Below, in pieces: positions 10,401 through 20,648 of a stretch of DNA of 64,000 bases. The number at the start of each line of letters is the position of its first letter. The stretch's first letter is position 1. The translations under genes and the position numbers were made by a program. Below the pieces are notes generated by a model. The model was not told the origin of the DNA. It saw only the letters and a program-made list of their open reading frames with translations, and ran no database searches. Origin of the DNA: Odobenus rosmarus divergens (taxonomy: Eukaryota; Chordata; Mammalia; Carnivora; Odobenidae); NCBI RefSeq assembly GCF_000321225.1, contig NW_004450483.1, positions 715,912 to 779,911 on the forward strand. Reading direction: 5' to 3'.

Positions 10401-10813
10401 TAGCTTGTGGTGGCTGGGGTGAGCGTTCTGCACGAAGCAGGATCCAGGGCAGGCCCGGCTCAGTCGCTGGTGGCTGTGCGGGTCTCTTCGCCGACGTGCT
10501 CTTCTTCCCCAGCTGTGAGGTGGGCTCCCGCTGGCTAAGGGGGAGCCCCGCGGGCAGGCCTGGGGCTGGTTCACCTGGGCACTCTTGCCAGGGCACCCGG
10601 CACAGGGTAGGGCTTGAGCAGCTGCTTGTGGAAGCCAGGCAGGAGATAAACCCGGGAGGTAGTGCCTGGCATGCAGCAGGCCGCCCACACAACTTCACAC
10701 CATCCGCAGTTATGCCCTTGGGCAGGGGCAGGTAGCCCGAGGCGTGAGGCCACCGTGCTGACGCAGATGGGCACTCACAGCAGGCCAGGCAGCTGCCAGC
10801 CTCCCCCACCCCC
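10401..10813. other. GC-rich, no recognisable feature
   Basis: Unassigned. Frames of 150-210 codons run through here on both strands and I regard them as chance. Confidence 0.4.
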
Positions 10814-10939
10814 CAGTGTGTGCTCCCATGGCACGGAGAAGCCCCCTGCCCATGGGGCTGAGGCTGAGGAGGGGAGAAGCCCCCTGCCCACGGGGCTGAG
10901 GCTGAGGAAGGGAGCAGTGGGAGCTGTGGCCAGGGACCC
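10814..10939 (+). repeat. 126-bp direct duplication, copy 2
   Basis: Second copy of the segment at 9149, exactly 1665 bases downstream, same orientation, one substitution and no indel. Flanks differ completely from copy 1 (C-rich on the left, 'gaggtgcggtacc' on the right). Confidence 0.95.
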
Positions 10940-11464
10940 GAGGTGCGGTACCACAGGAGCTCATGGACACGATGGCAGAGGCCCTGGGCACCTGGTTGTG
11001 GGGGCCCCAGGCCGTGCCCCGCATGCCGGGGGGGAATGGAGGTGTTCTGTCAGGAGGGGCGGGGTGGGGGGGAGCCCTGGCTCCTGCCCTCCTGCAGGGC
11101 CCTTCCTCTGCCCCCCAGGGTAACCTGACGCCAGCCATCCTCCTGCAGACATGCACATCACCTGCCTCCCTTGGCTGTTCTAGGAGGTTTGAAGGTGTTG
11201 CAAATTGCTCTATGATGTTCTGCAGCCAAACCATGTCCCTGGCCTGCAGCCCATCCCCCGGGGCTTGGCATCGGCCACACCATCCTTGGAAGACAAGCTG
11301 CCTTTGAGGGTTTGGTGTTTTGAGGGCTTTGGTTGGGAGGGCTGGGTCAGCGGCATCTCCACCGGGCTGGCAGAGGGGATGGGCCTGCCGGGGGATCAAG
11401 CAGAATCAAGGTGGTCAGAGGACACAGCCCTGGCCCCAGCCACTCAAAGATGCTTCCGGGATGA
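10940..11464. other. No recognisable feature
   Basis: GC-rich, unassigned sequence without a named repeat. Confidence 0.4.
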
Positions 11465-11690
11465 GCGGTGTGGGAGTGAAGGGCATGTGCCCTGGAGCCA
11501 GACAGCCTGGGGTTGCTTACTAGCCGTGTGACTTTGGATGACTGACTGGGCCTCTCGGTGTCTCAGTTTTCTCATCTGCAAAATGGGGGCGGTAAGAGTC
11601 CTTGCCTCTGAGCAGTGCTGTGAAGGTTTCATGAGCTAGTACAGGTGCACTGTTAAGAGCAGCCCGAACACGTTGTGAAAGCTGTGCAAA
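11465..11690 (+). mobile_element. MIR, nearly complete
   Basis: Clear forward MIR: 'ctggagccagacagcctggg', 'ctagccgtgtgactttgg', 'ctcagttttctcatctgcaa', then 'agcagtgctgtgaaggtttc'. It is among the best-preserved MIRs here. Confidence 0.92.
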
Positions 11691-12514
11691 CGTGACATTA
11701 CGGCGAGGGTGTAGAAACACCCCCGGTCCTTTCCTAGGGGTGGGGTGAGGCCAGCCTTCCCTCACCTGACCCTCCCGCTGTCTATGACCCGGCCCCGATC
11801 CGCTGTCCAGCCTCCCCTCTAACCTCGCCCCTCCCTCCGTGGCAGCCACTTGCGCTTCCCTGAGCTCGAGGCGGGGGGGTGGGGGGGGTGGGGGGGGTGG
11901 GGTGGTGCCTCTGGTCACTGCAGGGAAGCTCCTCTACCAGGAGCAACTTTTCCCACACAGCGGCCACCCCCACCCTCCACTTCCGTCACCGCTCATCCCC
12001 AGCGTCCCCTCCATCGCCCCATACGGATGCCCAGAGTGCTACCTAGTAAGTGTCCTGCGTGCTGATCTCCAACCCAGAGTCTGCTTCCCAGAGCCCAGCC
12101 TGTAGCAGGTTCTTGTGGCAAGCCCCAAAATCCTGGTTAGAGGGATTAGGGCACTCCCCAGAGCGTGGACGGCCAGACTTGGGGGCTACACAGCAGGAAA
12201 CACTACCAGGCTACCCAGCATTCACGGGCAAATACTCCCTCACCACTGTGGCTGGGCCCCAGGCCGGACACCAGATCTCTGCCACGCTGTCCCCAGACTA
12301 GTGGGGTGCCCTCAGCACCTGCCGGAGGGGCTCAAGGAGGCTGTGAAGGGTGGATTGACTCAGGACTGGAAGGGGGAGGATGCAGGGGTGGCTTGGATTA
12401 GGGAAAAAGACTTGAAGCCTCCTTTGCAAAAAAGCCATGCCTTCCACACCTCACACCAGGGAGAGTCTCTTACATCAGCTGACCACAGAACTCCTGAGGG
12501 CCGCCATCCCGGCC
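11691..12514. other. Unassigned, contains a G-rich tract
   Basis: No gene or named repeat. The notable content is the G-run tract at 11873-11902. Confidence 0.45.
11873..11902 (+). repeat. G-run tract, quadruplex-prone
   Basis: Runs of seven or eight G separated by single T, then shorter G runs. At least four G-runs of four or more lie within 30 bases, which fits the intramolecular G-quadruplex pattern with one-base loops. Confidence 0.85.
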
Positions 12515-12599
12515 GATTCATTTCTGCTCCAGGGTCTGGCACTGGACTGAGGACGGAGGGGTACTCAGTGGGCATTGAGTGGGTGGATGAATGAAGTGC
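12515..12599 (+). mobile_element. L2 3' terminus
   Basis: L2-like tail: 'tctggcactggactgaggac', 'tactcagtgggcattgagtg', then a 'gatgaatgaa' terminal repeat. It lies immediately before a second L2 tail. Confidence 0.55.
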
Positions 12600-12725
12600 G
12601 GTTATGTCTGTCCCCACTGGAATGTAAACCCCATGAGGGCGGGGCCAAGCCTGCATGTTTGCTGCCCCATCCCAGCGCCCAACAGGGGATGGACACACTA
12701 GTTGGATGGGTGAGTGAATGAAGGA
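12600..12725 (+). mobile_element. L2 3' terminus
   Basis: 'ccactggaatgtaaacccca', 'tgagggcggggccaagcctg', and a 'gggtgagtgaatgaa' end match the conserved L2 3' terminus. Confidence 0.75.
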
Positions 12726-13814
12726 GTTCTCCAAACTCTCTTGTAGTCCACAGATGTCTTTAGTGTTCCACAGTCAGTGTTTAAATGAGTGTGGGAAGTG
12801 CTGCACGTGGGATCTTCCTGTCCAGGGGTCACCCCACACCAAAGCACGTTAAGGCTCTGCGAAGGTCTGCAGTGAAGAACCTCTTTCACTTTGGGTTATC
12901 AAACATTTGCCAAATTTATTCTCGCCCTATTGGCAACTCACCGACAACAGTGCTCCATGGAGAACATTTTGGGAATTGCTGCTTTGATCTGAGAATCTGA
13001 ACTAGAGGCCAGCCTGCCAGGGAAGTCAGACCTCTGCTTGGGGGAGAGTGGAGGGGAATCAGCTCCAGCACGGAGGCGGGGGGAGAGGCCACCCTGCAAG
13101 GAACTGGACTGCCCCTTGGGCTGAGGATGCCAGTCTGTGGGCAGAGGGTGCCTGCTAGGAGCTTCTGTGGGGCTCATTGAGGGCGAAGTGGCAATCTGCT
13201 GTGAGAGAGGCATGGGGCAGGTTTTACCAGTCCCCCTTGACCACAGCGAGATGCCCCTCTGGGTTCTCTGAGCTCCAGCTCCCTAGGCTTCCCCCTGCTG
13301 GCTGCTTCACAGCATCACAGCATCACCGGGGGCGGGGGCGGGGCAACGCTTCTCCACTGCACCTGCTGCGCCCCAGTTAGCAGTGTTTGTCACTGCTGGA
13401 AGGAGGATAGCAGGAGGGAAGGAGAGGGGCAAGGGCATGCCTGGCCTTGGGCAGCTCTCTCGCTCTCTTGGGGTTGGCAGCAGGGATCAGTTGTAGGCGC
13501 CCAGACTGAGGGACGGCTGGTCCTGCATTGCCATGTCTCAGATGGGCCTCACTCCTGGGGGGAGAAGAGAAAGGGCTAAAGCCCCCGGCTTCTGACATCA
13601 TGCTCAGGCGAGGACATGGGCTATATGGGGACAGGCACCAGGGAGCTTGTCAGGGGGAGTGTTCGCCCCGCTGGGTCTGTGCCCGTGGAGACGTTGAAGG
13701 AAATGCTACCTAGTGAGTGCAGATGACACGTGGGGCCTTGAGTTCTGCCGCAGCACACATTCCACCCAGGGTGGCCCGTGAACGTGAGACTCACGGCAGG
13801 GGGCACACCTGCTG
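12726..13814. other. No recognisable feature
   Basis: About 1.1 kb without a gene or confidently named repeat. A GGGGGC-rich patch lies at 13326-13343. Confidence 0.45.
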
Positions 13815-13990
13815 TCAGTGTCCTGAGGAGGGGTAGAGCTGGGAGGGGCTTGAGGAGGAGTTTGGGAAGGAGTGGAGCTATCCGGAAGGCTTCATGGAGG
13901 AGGTAGGCCTGGGTGAGTAGAGAAGGGTGGGCCGACGTGCCCAGGCGGAGCAGGAGCAGGAGCAGGGACTTTGTGGACGGAGAGACCAAA
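13815..13990 (-). mobile_element. L2 fragment, weak
   Basis: 'ggaaggcttcatggaggagg' and the following G-rich sequence resemble reversed L2. A GGAGCA tandem lies at 13946-13963. Confidence 0.4.
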
Positions 13991-14657
13991 CATTAGGACG
14001 GGAAGCACCATTTCTTGGAGCGCCCCGGGACCAGCTCTGAGGAAGGGAGACTGCCTCGGCATGCATCCCTGGAGCCCAGCAGGGCCCCTGCACGGAGGAG
14101 AGGTCTTAAGTGTCTGGGATCCCGAATGCCGTACCCCCGGCGAAGCCTTAAAAACGCGGGAGCAGACCAGCTTGTGAGCCCTTAAATGTGAGGTTGACAG
14201 CAGAGGTCAGAGAGAAGAGCACTGTCCCCGGAAGAGGACATGCAGCTCCCAGACCAGCCAGCTGGGCTGCACCCTGCCCCAGAGTTATAGCCCATCTATG
14301 ACGGGCCCTGCTGGGTGTTTGCCCAGCCTCCGTGCTCCCCCACTTCTCCTTGCTTCCCTTTATGAAAACAAAATCACTCAATCGTCCCATCTCCCCTGCT
14401 GCTGAGAGTGTACATGTGACACGGATCTGGACAGCAGCAGATGGGTGAAAGTCCCTAAGGAAGGGCAAAGTTTGCCGGGAAGGGATTTTTGGCCCCTTTG
14501 CCCTTCCTTATCTTTTCTGACTGGAATGTGGCTGTGAGGCTTGAGTGGCAGCAGCTATTTTGTGACCATGAGTCAATCAGCAGAAAGGGAAAGGCTCTCA
14601 CAGTATTTGAAGCCAGGCGTATTGCTACCTGCCACAACATCTAAAGAAGAAATGTTT
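13991..14657. other. No recognisable feature
   Basis: Unassigned sequence. Confidence 0.4.
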
Positions 14658-14860
14658 TGGGGCGCCTGGGTGGCTTAGTCGTTAAGCGTCTGCCTTTGGC
14701 TCAGGTCATGATCCCGGGGTCCTGGGATTGAGTCCCACATCGGGCTCCCTGCTCTGTGGGAAGCCTGCTCTCCCTCTCCCATTCCCCCTGCTTGTGTTCC
14801 CTCTCTCGCTGTGGTTCTCTCTGTCACATAAATAAATAAAATCTTAAAAAAAAAAGAAGA
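14658..14860 (+). mobile_element. CAN-SINE, middle subtype
   Basis: Forward copy from 'ggggcgcctgggtggcttag' to (AAAT)n plus an A-run. The TSD 'aagaagaaatgttt' lies on both sides (14644-14657 and about 14861-14874). Confidence 0.96.
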
Positions 14861-15059
14861 AGAAGAAATGTTTCTAGCACCGCCGCTCAGAAAGGGAGTG
14901 TCACAGAGGCGAATGCCAGCAGTGCCTGGGCCATGCATCAACCTGAGCTTTCACACATGTGAGACCGTTCTGAGAGATGCAACTGGAGTGTCCCTAGATC
15001 AGATTTCCAAATCCTTGGACTGCGGGACGCTTACCCCGTGAGCTTGGAGATTACGGAAG

Positions 15060-15180
15060 ATGTGTAATAGATGTTGAATGAAGGAAGGAATAAATCTCGC
15101 CTTCCCAACGGGAACTGGGTTCCTGAGGGCAAGGTCTCCCCGGGGTATCTAGTGCAGGGCCTGATCCAGAGGACAGGGTC
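15060..15180 (+). mobile_element. L2 tail fragment
   Basis: 'agatgttgaatgaaggaagg' followed by 'cctgagggcaaggtctcccc' and 'agtgcagggcctgatccag' resembles two diverged L2 3' pieces. Confidence 0.45.
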
Positions 15181-15689
15181 CATTTGTTCTCTCCTGCTCC
15201 CAGACACCTCAACTGACCTCAGCTTCTAGGGGGCCCTCCTCTGAAGGCCGTGTCTCTCCCAGAGACCCGAGTCCCTGGCACAGGGCCCTGGGCTGTGGCG
15301 GGATGGGGGGGAGCAGGTGGGCTTTCCACAGCAGAGCCACTCTCCGAACCCGCTTCGCCTTTGCCAAAGAGTCTTTCTCTCAGAGGATGTCTGAGTTCGA
15401 CAGAGTTACTTGTCGCACAAGGGCTTCTGGAACTTTCTGTGCAGGTAAAGATTGAGGTCTGGGTTCCAGCCTGACCCAGTTAGGGTTCCGTCCAAGTTTG
15501 CATTAAGGCCAGATAAGCCTCCCAGATACGGGTAACGTTTATTTAGATTGAGGTTAATATGAGAGCGAGAGCTCAAGGGTCAGCCACCAAGTTTGGGTCA
15601 TATTTTTGTCCATCTCAAGAGATGTGGAAGTTGGAGTCAGAGTTTGATGGGGCTCGAGTGCTCACTGCAGAGCAGGCCTGGGGTCACCC
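15181..15689. other. No recognisable feature
   Basis: Unassigned sequence. Confidence 0.4.
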
Positions 15690-15900
15690 TCTCTGAGCCC
15701 CTCCAACCCCCTCCTTGTACCCACTGTGCCTGTTCAGGAGGGGGCTGATGGGCTCTTGGAGTTCATCCCAGATGTGTCTAGCCTGCTTGGTGATGGTGCC
15801 AACTTCCTGCGGGCAGGGCCCTGACCTTCTACTTCCGGGCTTTCTTCCTCCTTCGGGCACCCAGGAGGCTTGCAGTAAATGCTGACTGCATGAATACAGG
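15690..15900 (+). mobile_element. L2 3' fragment, weak
   Basis: Pyrimidine-rich lead, 'ctgcgggcagggccctgacc' and the terminal 'gcagtaaatgctgactgcat' fit a diverged L2 3' end. Confidence 0.4.
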
Positions 15901-16032
15901 AAGTAAAGTCCACATCCCAAGGGCAAAGCTCTCACTCCAGTGGCAAATTTTCAATTCAGTTAATCTAATTATTTTCCACATTTTTATTGATTGTGGAGGA
16001 TGTAAGGAAATTTTGGATCTTTTGCTGCTTAT

Positions 16033-16113
16033 TCATCCATCTATCCATGTATCCATCTGTTCACCCAGTCATCCATCCATGCATCCATCCATGCATCCAT
16101 CCATCCATCCATC
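16033..16113 (+). repeat. (ATCC)n microsatellite
   Basis: Imperfect ATCC/ATGC tetranucleotide array. It directly abuts the 3' end of a reverse L2, whose own tail repeat may have seeded it. Confidence 0.93.
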
Positions 16114-16114
16114 T

Positions 16115-16745
16115 CATAAACATTTTTTGAGGTCTACTACTATGTTCTGGAAATTTGCTGAGCCTACCAAGGATGAAGGAGACCCTGAAATTGTTTTCAA
16201 AGAATTCAGAGGACAGGTGGGAACAGAAGAGCAAGCAGGTATATGGGTATAAGGACTCGAAGGGCCCAAGCTCGGGGGCGGTGGGGGGGGTCTGAGGAAG
16301 AGACCCCGCCCAGCCTGGAGGCGTCTAGGAAGGTTTCCTAAGGAAGAAGCCCCAGTCCTGAAAGAAGACTACGGGATCCTCTGTCAAGGAAGAAGAGAAG
16401 AGCATCCCAATGAGAAGAAACAGAATGTGCCAAGTCCCATGGCCAGAGAGCATGGTACAGCCTTCGGGGAAGCCTACAAAGGGAGCACAGGGAAGGCAAG
16501 GCAGGGGAGGAGGCTAAGCTGTGGGAAGACAAGAGGTCTTGGAGGACTTCATCCTGAAAGCCTAGGGAGCCATGGAAGGATTTTGAGCAAAGGGTCACCC
16601 CGACGTGAATCATGTTCCGGAGCCATCATCCTAGAGCCTTGTAGAGGGTGGGCAAGCTTGTGGTTGGCATTCCTGTGGAGTGACTGCAAGAGGAGCGTGT
16701 CACCGAGGCTGTGACAAACAGTAGTACCAGCTCCACGGTCCTGAC
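16115..16745 (-). mobile_element. L2 3' region
   Basis: Reversed L2 in order: 'ctactatgttctggaaattt', 'gaatgtgccaagtcccatgg', 'gggagccatggaaggatttt' and 'ggcattcctgtggagtgact'. About 600 bases, so one of the longer L2 copies here. Confidence 0.75.
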
Positions 16746-17564
16746 AAGTGCTGGGCAGGCCAGGGGGGTGGGGAGGGGGAGCTTGGAGGGTGGGCAGATG
16801 GCTGGGGGGCGCATGTGTAGGCAAGGCTGAATTTGTAGCTGACTCAGGGGCTCTAGATGGTTGTGTTGGGTGACCTTCCATGCCAGTGTGTGCCAGCCTG
16901 GTAGGGAGCTCTTGCCTGCTGCAGATAGGCCGGCGCTCCCCGTGCTTCCCTGCTGCCCACCTTCACGTCACCTCCAGAGTGGCTGGACGTGAGGGGGATG
17001 CTGTCAGAGGTGCCCTCACAGCCAAGGCCCCAGGGCTGTGGGACCCCCAGGATGAGAAGCTGGCTCCAGGCACAGAGTGGAGGCACTGGGCAAGCAGACA
17101 GTTATCTCTGGAGCCTCCGCTCCGAGCTCTGTTGTTTTGGGTCTACCAGCCAGCCGAGCCACGGAGGGGGAAACCGAGGGCAGGGGAGTGGGAGGGGGCC
17201 AAGGTGACAGAGAAGCATGAAGTCTGGGTTCTGGGGCTGCTCCCCCCTCCTGGAAAGAAGGAACATGTTGTACGTGCATGACCTCAACCAGGAAACCTGA
17301 AGTTTGTTGATCTTGAGCGCCTGCCGGAATCTTGGCTCCGATTCCGGGCTCCCTACCCAGGGCGTGCAGTGTCCAGCCTGCAAACACTGGATCCGGGGAT
17401 TTGCAGAGGAGGGAGATGAGACTGGAGTGTGTGTGAGATCTGGGTGGACGTAGGTCCCTCTGCCTTCATGGCCGGCCAGCAGGGCAGCTGGAAACTTCCC
17501 AGGGGCCCTGCTTTCAGCCACTGCCTCTCTGCTCTGTTCAAGCCTAGCGTTGTTTCTGTTTGTG
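16746..17564. other. GC-rich, no recognisable feature
   Basis: About 800 bases with no gene or named repeat. The long antisense frames (for example 17102-17617) are not supported. Confidence 0.45.
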
Positions 17565-17735
17565 TGTGTTTCATTTACTGAGCACCTACTGGACACTGGG
17601 CACTGCACAGAGTGCACTATGTGCGTTGTTTCAGTTAATCCTTGGAGAAATTCTGCAAGGGCTCAACCCATTTTACAGAGGAAGGAATGAAGGGCCGGCA
17701 AGAATCAGGTGAGAATCGGGCGAGAATCTGCTACC
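17565..17735 (-). mobile_element. MIR
   Basis: Reversed MIR: 'tgagcacctactggacactg', 'gttgtttcagttaatccttg', 'cccattttacagaggaagg'. Confidence 0.8.
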
Positions 17736-18199
17736 ACCCAGTGAGTAAAGAAGGCAGGCAGGCAAACCAGCTGTGAGATGAGTAAGACCCAGGCCTTGGC
17801 AGTCTTTCCTGGAAGAACATCCTTCCCAGGTCACAGAATAGAGGCCTAAGAAGTTCTCAAACGCACGGTCTTGACCTGAGTCTGCCCCAGCCGAGTGTTA
17901 GGGAGTGTGACTCCACGGAGACGGGGCGAGGGCAGGAGAGTGAAGCGGGAGGGATGGACAGCTGATGTCACATGTGGTTGAGAGCAGGCTCCCCGGCCTA
18001 GCTCTGAGAAGCTCCCAACCTCATTTTAGGGAAGAGAGAAGGAGGATTTACCCACATACTCCTGCATCCCGCCCTCTCAGGTTGTGACTCCGTGGCCCCC
18101 AGGAAAGGCGTGTGGATGGGCAAGAATGCAGAGCTGGTCCCTGCAGAGGTATCCAGGTGGCTGGAGGAGGCAGGTGAGGTCCAGAGGGTCTGATGTGGT
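17736..18199. other. No recognisable feature
   Basis: Unassigned. A small GGCA tandem is at 17752-17763. Confidence 0.4.
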
Positions 18200-18345
18200 G
18201 CAGAGCAGTCAATGGATCCAGTGTCCTCGCCATATGGTTGGGGACACTGAGTCCTAGAGGGGAGGTGAGAGGTCATGCAGTGATGACTGAAGCAGGACTT
18301 GCTTGAGATCATCTGACTGCCCGACCACTGAGGTGATCACGGTGG
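18200..18345 (-). mobile_element. MIR, degenerate
   Basis: 'ggggacactgagtcctagag', 'gtgagaggtcatgcagtgat' and 'agatcatctgactgcccgac' are in reversed MIR order but heavily mutated. Confidence 0.5.
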
Positions 18346-18411
18346 TGGCAGGGATGGCCTGGCCCTGTGTGTCTAGGTAGAGTCCATGTTTGTGTGTTGT
18401 GTGTATATGTG

Positions 18412-18448
<37 letters not shown>

Positions 18449-19079
18449 AAAGTGTTTGGAGTGACATGTAGATGGCCAGGAAATGGAGCATGGACACAGT
18501 CCTCTCTAGAATGTTCTCAGGTGTGTGCGCCCCCGTATAAAGGAGGATACCCCCCATCTCCAGGGCTGGGATGTTGCAGATCAGGATGTCCAGGCCCCTG
18601 TCCTAGTTTTCGGAGGGACATCAGGTCAACCTCAGCGCACCCAGTGCGGTAACACCAGTCACTCCCAAGAGGAGAGGTGACATGCAACAACACATGTCCT
18701 GTGCTGGGGAGCCATTCCCACTGGGTCCTCAGACAGCCCAGGGCCCCAGGGAGAGCAAGAATGATGCGTAACTGGGCTGCAGCATCCAAGAAAAACCACC
18801 CCAAACCCCAAGCCAAACCGCCTCTGAGTGTGTCAGCGGCACTTGCCAGCGTAATCAATACCCATTGTTCCTCCAGACCAGTGTTCCCTCTGCACTTTCG
18901 ACCACTGTGCTCCAGGGAATGGCTAGGTGTGGCCTTACACCCTGTGGACGGACACATTTTAATGGGATCTGTTCCCCAGCTCGCTTCACACCCCCAGCCT
19001 CCCCCAGCCGAGTCACGGAGACGGAGGCAGCTGCCAGGCTGGATCAGGGTGGAGAGCCGGTACCAGACCTACTCAAACC
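18346..19079. other. Unassigned with a TG repeat
   Basis: No gene or named repeat apart from the TG microsatellite at 18389-18446. Confidence 0.4.
18389..18446 (+). repeat. (TG)n microsatellite
   Basis: Interrupted TG repeat with a pure block from about 18413 to 18446. Confidence 0.97.
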
Positions 19080-19235
19080 TCCAGTCCTTGAAAGCTGGCT
19101 GACCTTGGCCTTGGGTTCCTCGACTGCTCAAGAGGGTAATTATAGGTGGCCCATGCCATCTCATAGTGTTGGCATGGAGGATACGAAAATTCCTGGGAAT
19201 AGTATTTAGCAGGACTGAAATGCAAAGTGTTCCTG
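19080..19235 (+). mobile_element. MIR
   Basis: 'gctggctgaccttggccttg', 'ctcaagagggtaattatagg' and 'agtgttggcatggaggatac' in forward MIR order. Confidence 0.7.
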
Positions 19236-19279
19236 CTATTTCTCCAGTCGTGCTGGGAGGCTTCAGCCTTAGGGAGAGG

Positions 19280-19400
19280 AGTGCGGGCGTCCTAGTCAGA
19301 CAGGCCTCATGCTCCCACACTGGCCTCCACCGTACAAGGCATGTTCTCTCTCTATGGTTCAGCTTCCGCATCTTAGAACGGAGCCAGTGATAACTGGGAG
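19280..19400 (+). mobile_element. MIR, degenerate second copy
   Basis: 'cctagtcagacaggcctcat' and 'ggttcagcttccgcatctta' repeat the MIR order just downstream of the preceding MIR. Confidence 0.5.
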
Positions 19401-19534
19401 CGCTGCAGGATACGCACGCCTAGGGATGTAGAAACACAGGCTCTGGTTGCTCTCGAGGACCACCTGCAAGGTGGCTGGCCAGGTCAGGCTGAGTACCATG
19501 GACGGAACAGTGGCTATATCTTTTCTGTGCTTAG

Positions 19535-19690
19535 AGGCCAACGTCAAGACGTTCTTCCATGAAGCCCTCTAGAGTTCTTCCAGCCCTCATTGTGGACCCT
19601 CCTCAAGGCTTCTAGACCCCACGTCATCTATTCTGCTCTTTTAGTACTTGCTAATTAGACTCTAATTCTGCAGGTTTCATAGGCTTCGTG
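19535..19690 (+). mobile_element. L2 fragment
   Basis: 'ttcttccatgaagccctcta' and a pyrimidine-rich run to 'agtacttgctaattagactc' fit the middle of the L2 3' region. Confidence 0.5.
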
Positions 19691-19914
19691 CTGCTTGGAC
19701 TTTTCAGAAAGGGCATTTGACATCATATGGGCTCTGGAAGATGTAAACTCTGGAAAAATCTCGTTTCCTTGTGCGTTCTCAGCCTCTGATAGGAGTTGGA
19801 AATAAAATCGAACCCACAGTCCAGTGGAGAGACAGATGGGTGTTTAGTCTCATTACAGAGTCATCTGTGTGAAAATAATAATTTTTAAATGAGTGTCACT
19901 ATCCTTGCTCAAAT

Positions 19915-20125
19915 GTTCTTTATGCCTGGTATTACACTAAGTGCTCTAAAGGTGTTGTCATAAAACTCTTAGGAGGGAGGTGTTTTATCAACCTGATTTT
20001 ATAGAAGACTCTGGGGGTCTGGGGACCTGCCCAAGGTCATGTAGCAAATAACTAGTGGAGTTAGGATTTGAACCCAGGTGTGTTGATCCCCAAGTTCACA
20101 GCTTGAACCATTGCTTTGTGCTGTT
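19915..20125 (-). mobile_element. MIR, nearly complete
   Basis: Reversed MIR: 'tgcctggtattacactaagt', 'gacctgcccaaggtcatgta', 'gtggagttaggatttgaacc', and the tRNA-like end 'cttgaaccattgctttgtgc'. Confidence 0.92.
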
Positions 20126-20255
20126 TTGATAGAGACAAACTCTGGATGCAGTGGAATCCCAAAGGAGGGTCATGATACCTAAATTGGCCAGAGAAGACAA
20201 GGAACGCTTCCTGGAAGAGGTTGTACTTGAACTGAAATTTTTTTGTAAATCCCCA

Positions 20256-20454
20256 TTTTTTTTTTTTTTTTTTTAAGAGAGAGAGAGAGAAGGCACACAA
20301 TGAGGTGGGGCAGAGGGAGAGAGAGAATCTTAAGCAGGCTCCAGGCCTAGCATGGAGCCCGATGATGCAGGGCTCCATCTCACCACCCTGAGGTCATGAC
20401 CTGAGCCAAAATCAAGAGTCAAATGCTTAACCAACTGAGCCACCCAGGCGCCCC
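20256..20454 (-). mobile_element. CAN-SINE, older subtype
   Basis: Reverse copy with a long T tail and the older-subtype diagnostic 'aaatcaagagtcaaatgc'. It ends 'gagccacccaggcgcccc'. Confidence 0.95.
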
Positions 20455-20466
20455 CCACAGCCCAGG

Positions 20467-20648
20467 TTTTTTTTTTTTTTTTAAGATTTTTATTTATTTG
20501 AGAGATAGCAGGAGAGAGAAGAGGGTCAGAGGGAGAAGCAGACTCCCTGCTGAGCAGGGAGCCCGATGCGGGACTCGATCCCGGGACTCCAGGATCATGA
20601 CCTGAGCCGAAGGCAGTCGCTTAACCAACTGAGCCACCCAGGTGCCCC
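20467..20648 (-). mobile_element. CAN-SINE, young subtype
   Basis: Reverse copy 12 bases after the previous SINE, with young diagnostics 'gactccaggatcatgacc' and 'aggcagtcgcttaaccaact'. The TSD 'ccacagcccag' appears on both sides, so this is a separate later insertion beside the older copy. Confidence 0.97.

Noticed and set aside
10260..10600. CpG-richer stretch, possible promoter
   Set aside because: CpG density is only locally raised, part of it is a MIR, and no sustained island is visible.
10094..11399. Long overlapping open frames (213 codons at 10094-10735 forward, 229 at 10710-11399 reverse)
   Set aside because: They overlap frames on the other strand, sit in GC-rich DNA with few stop codons, include the 126-bp duplication and a MIR, and show no domain or splice structure.
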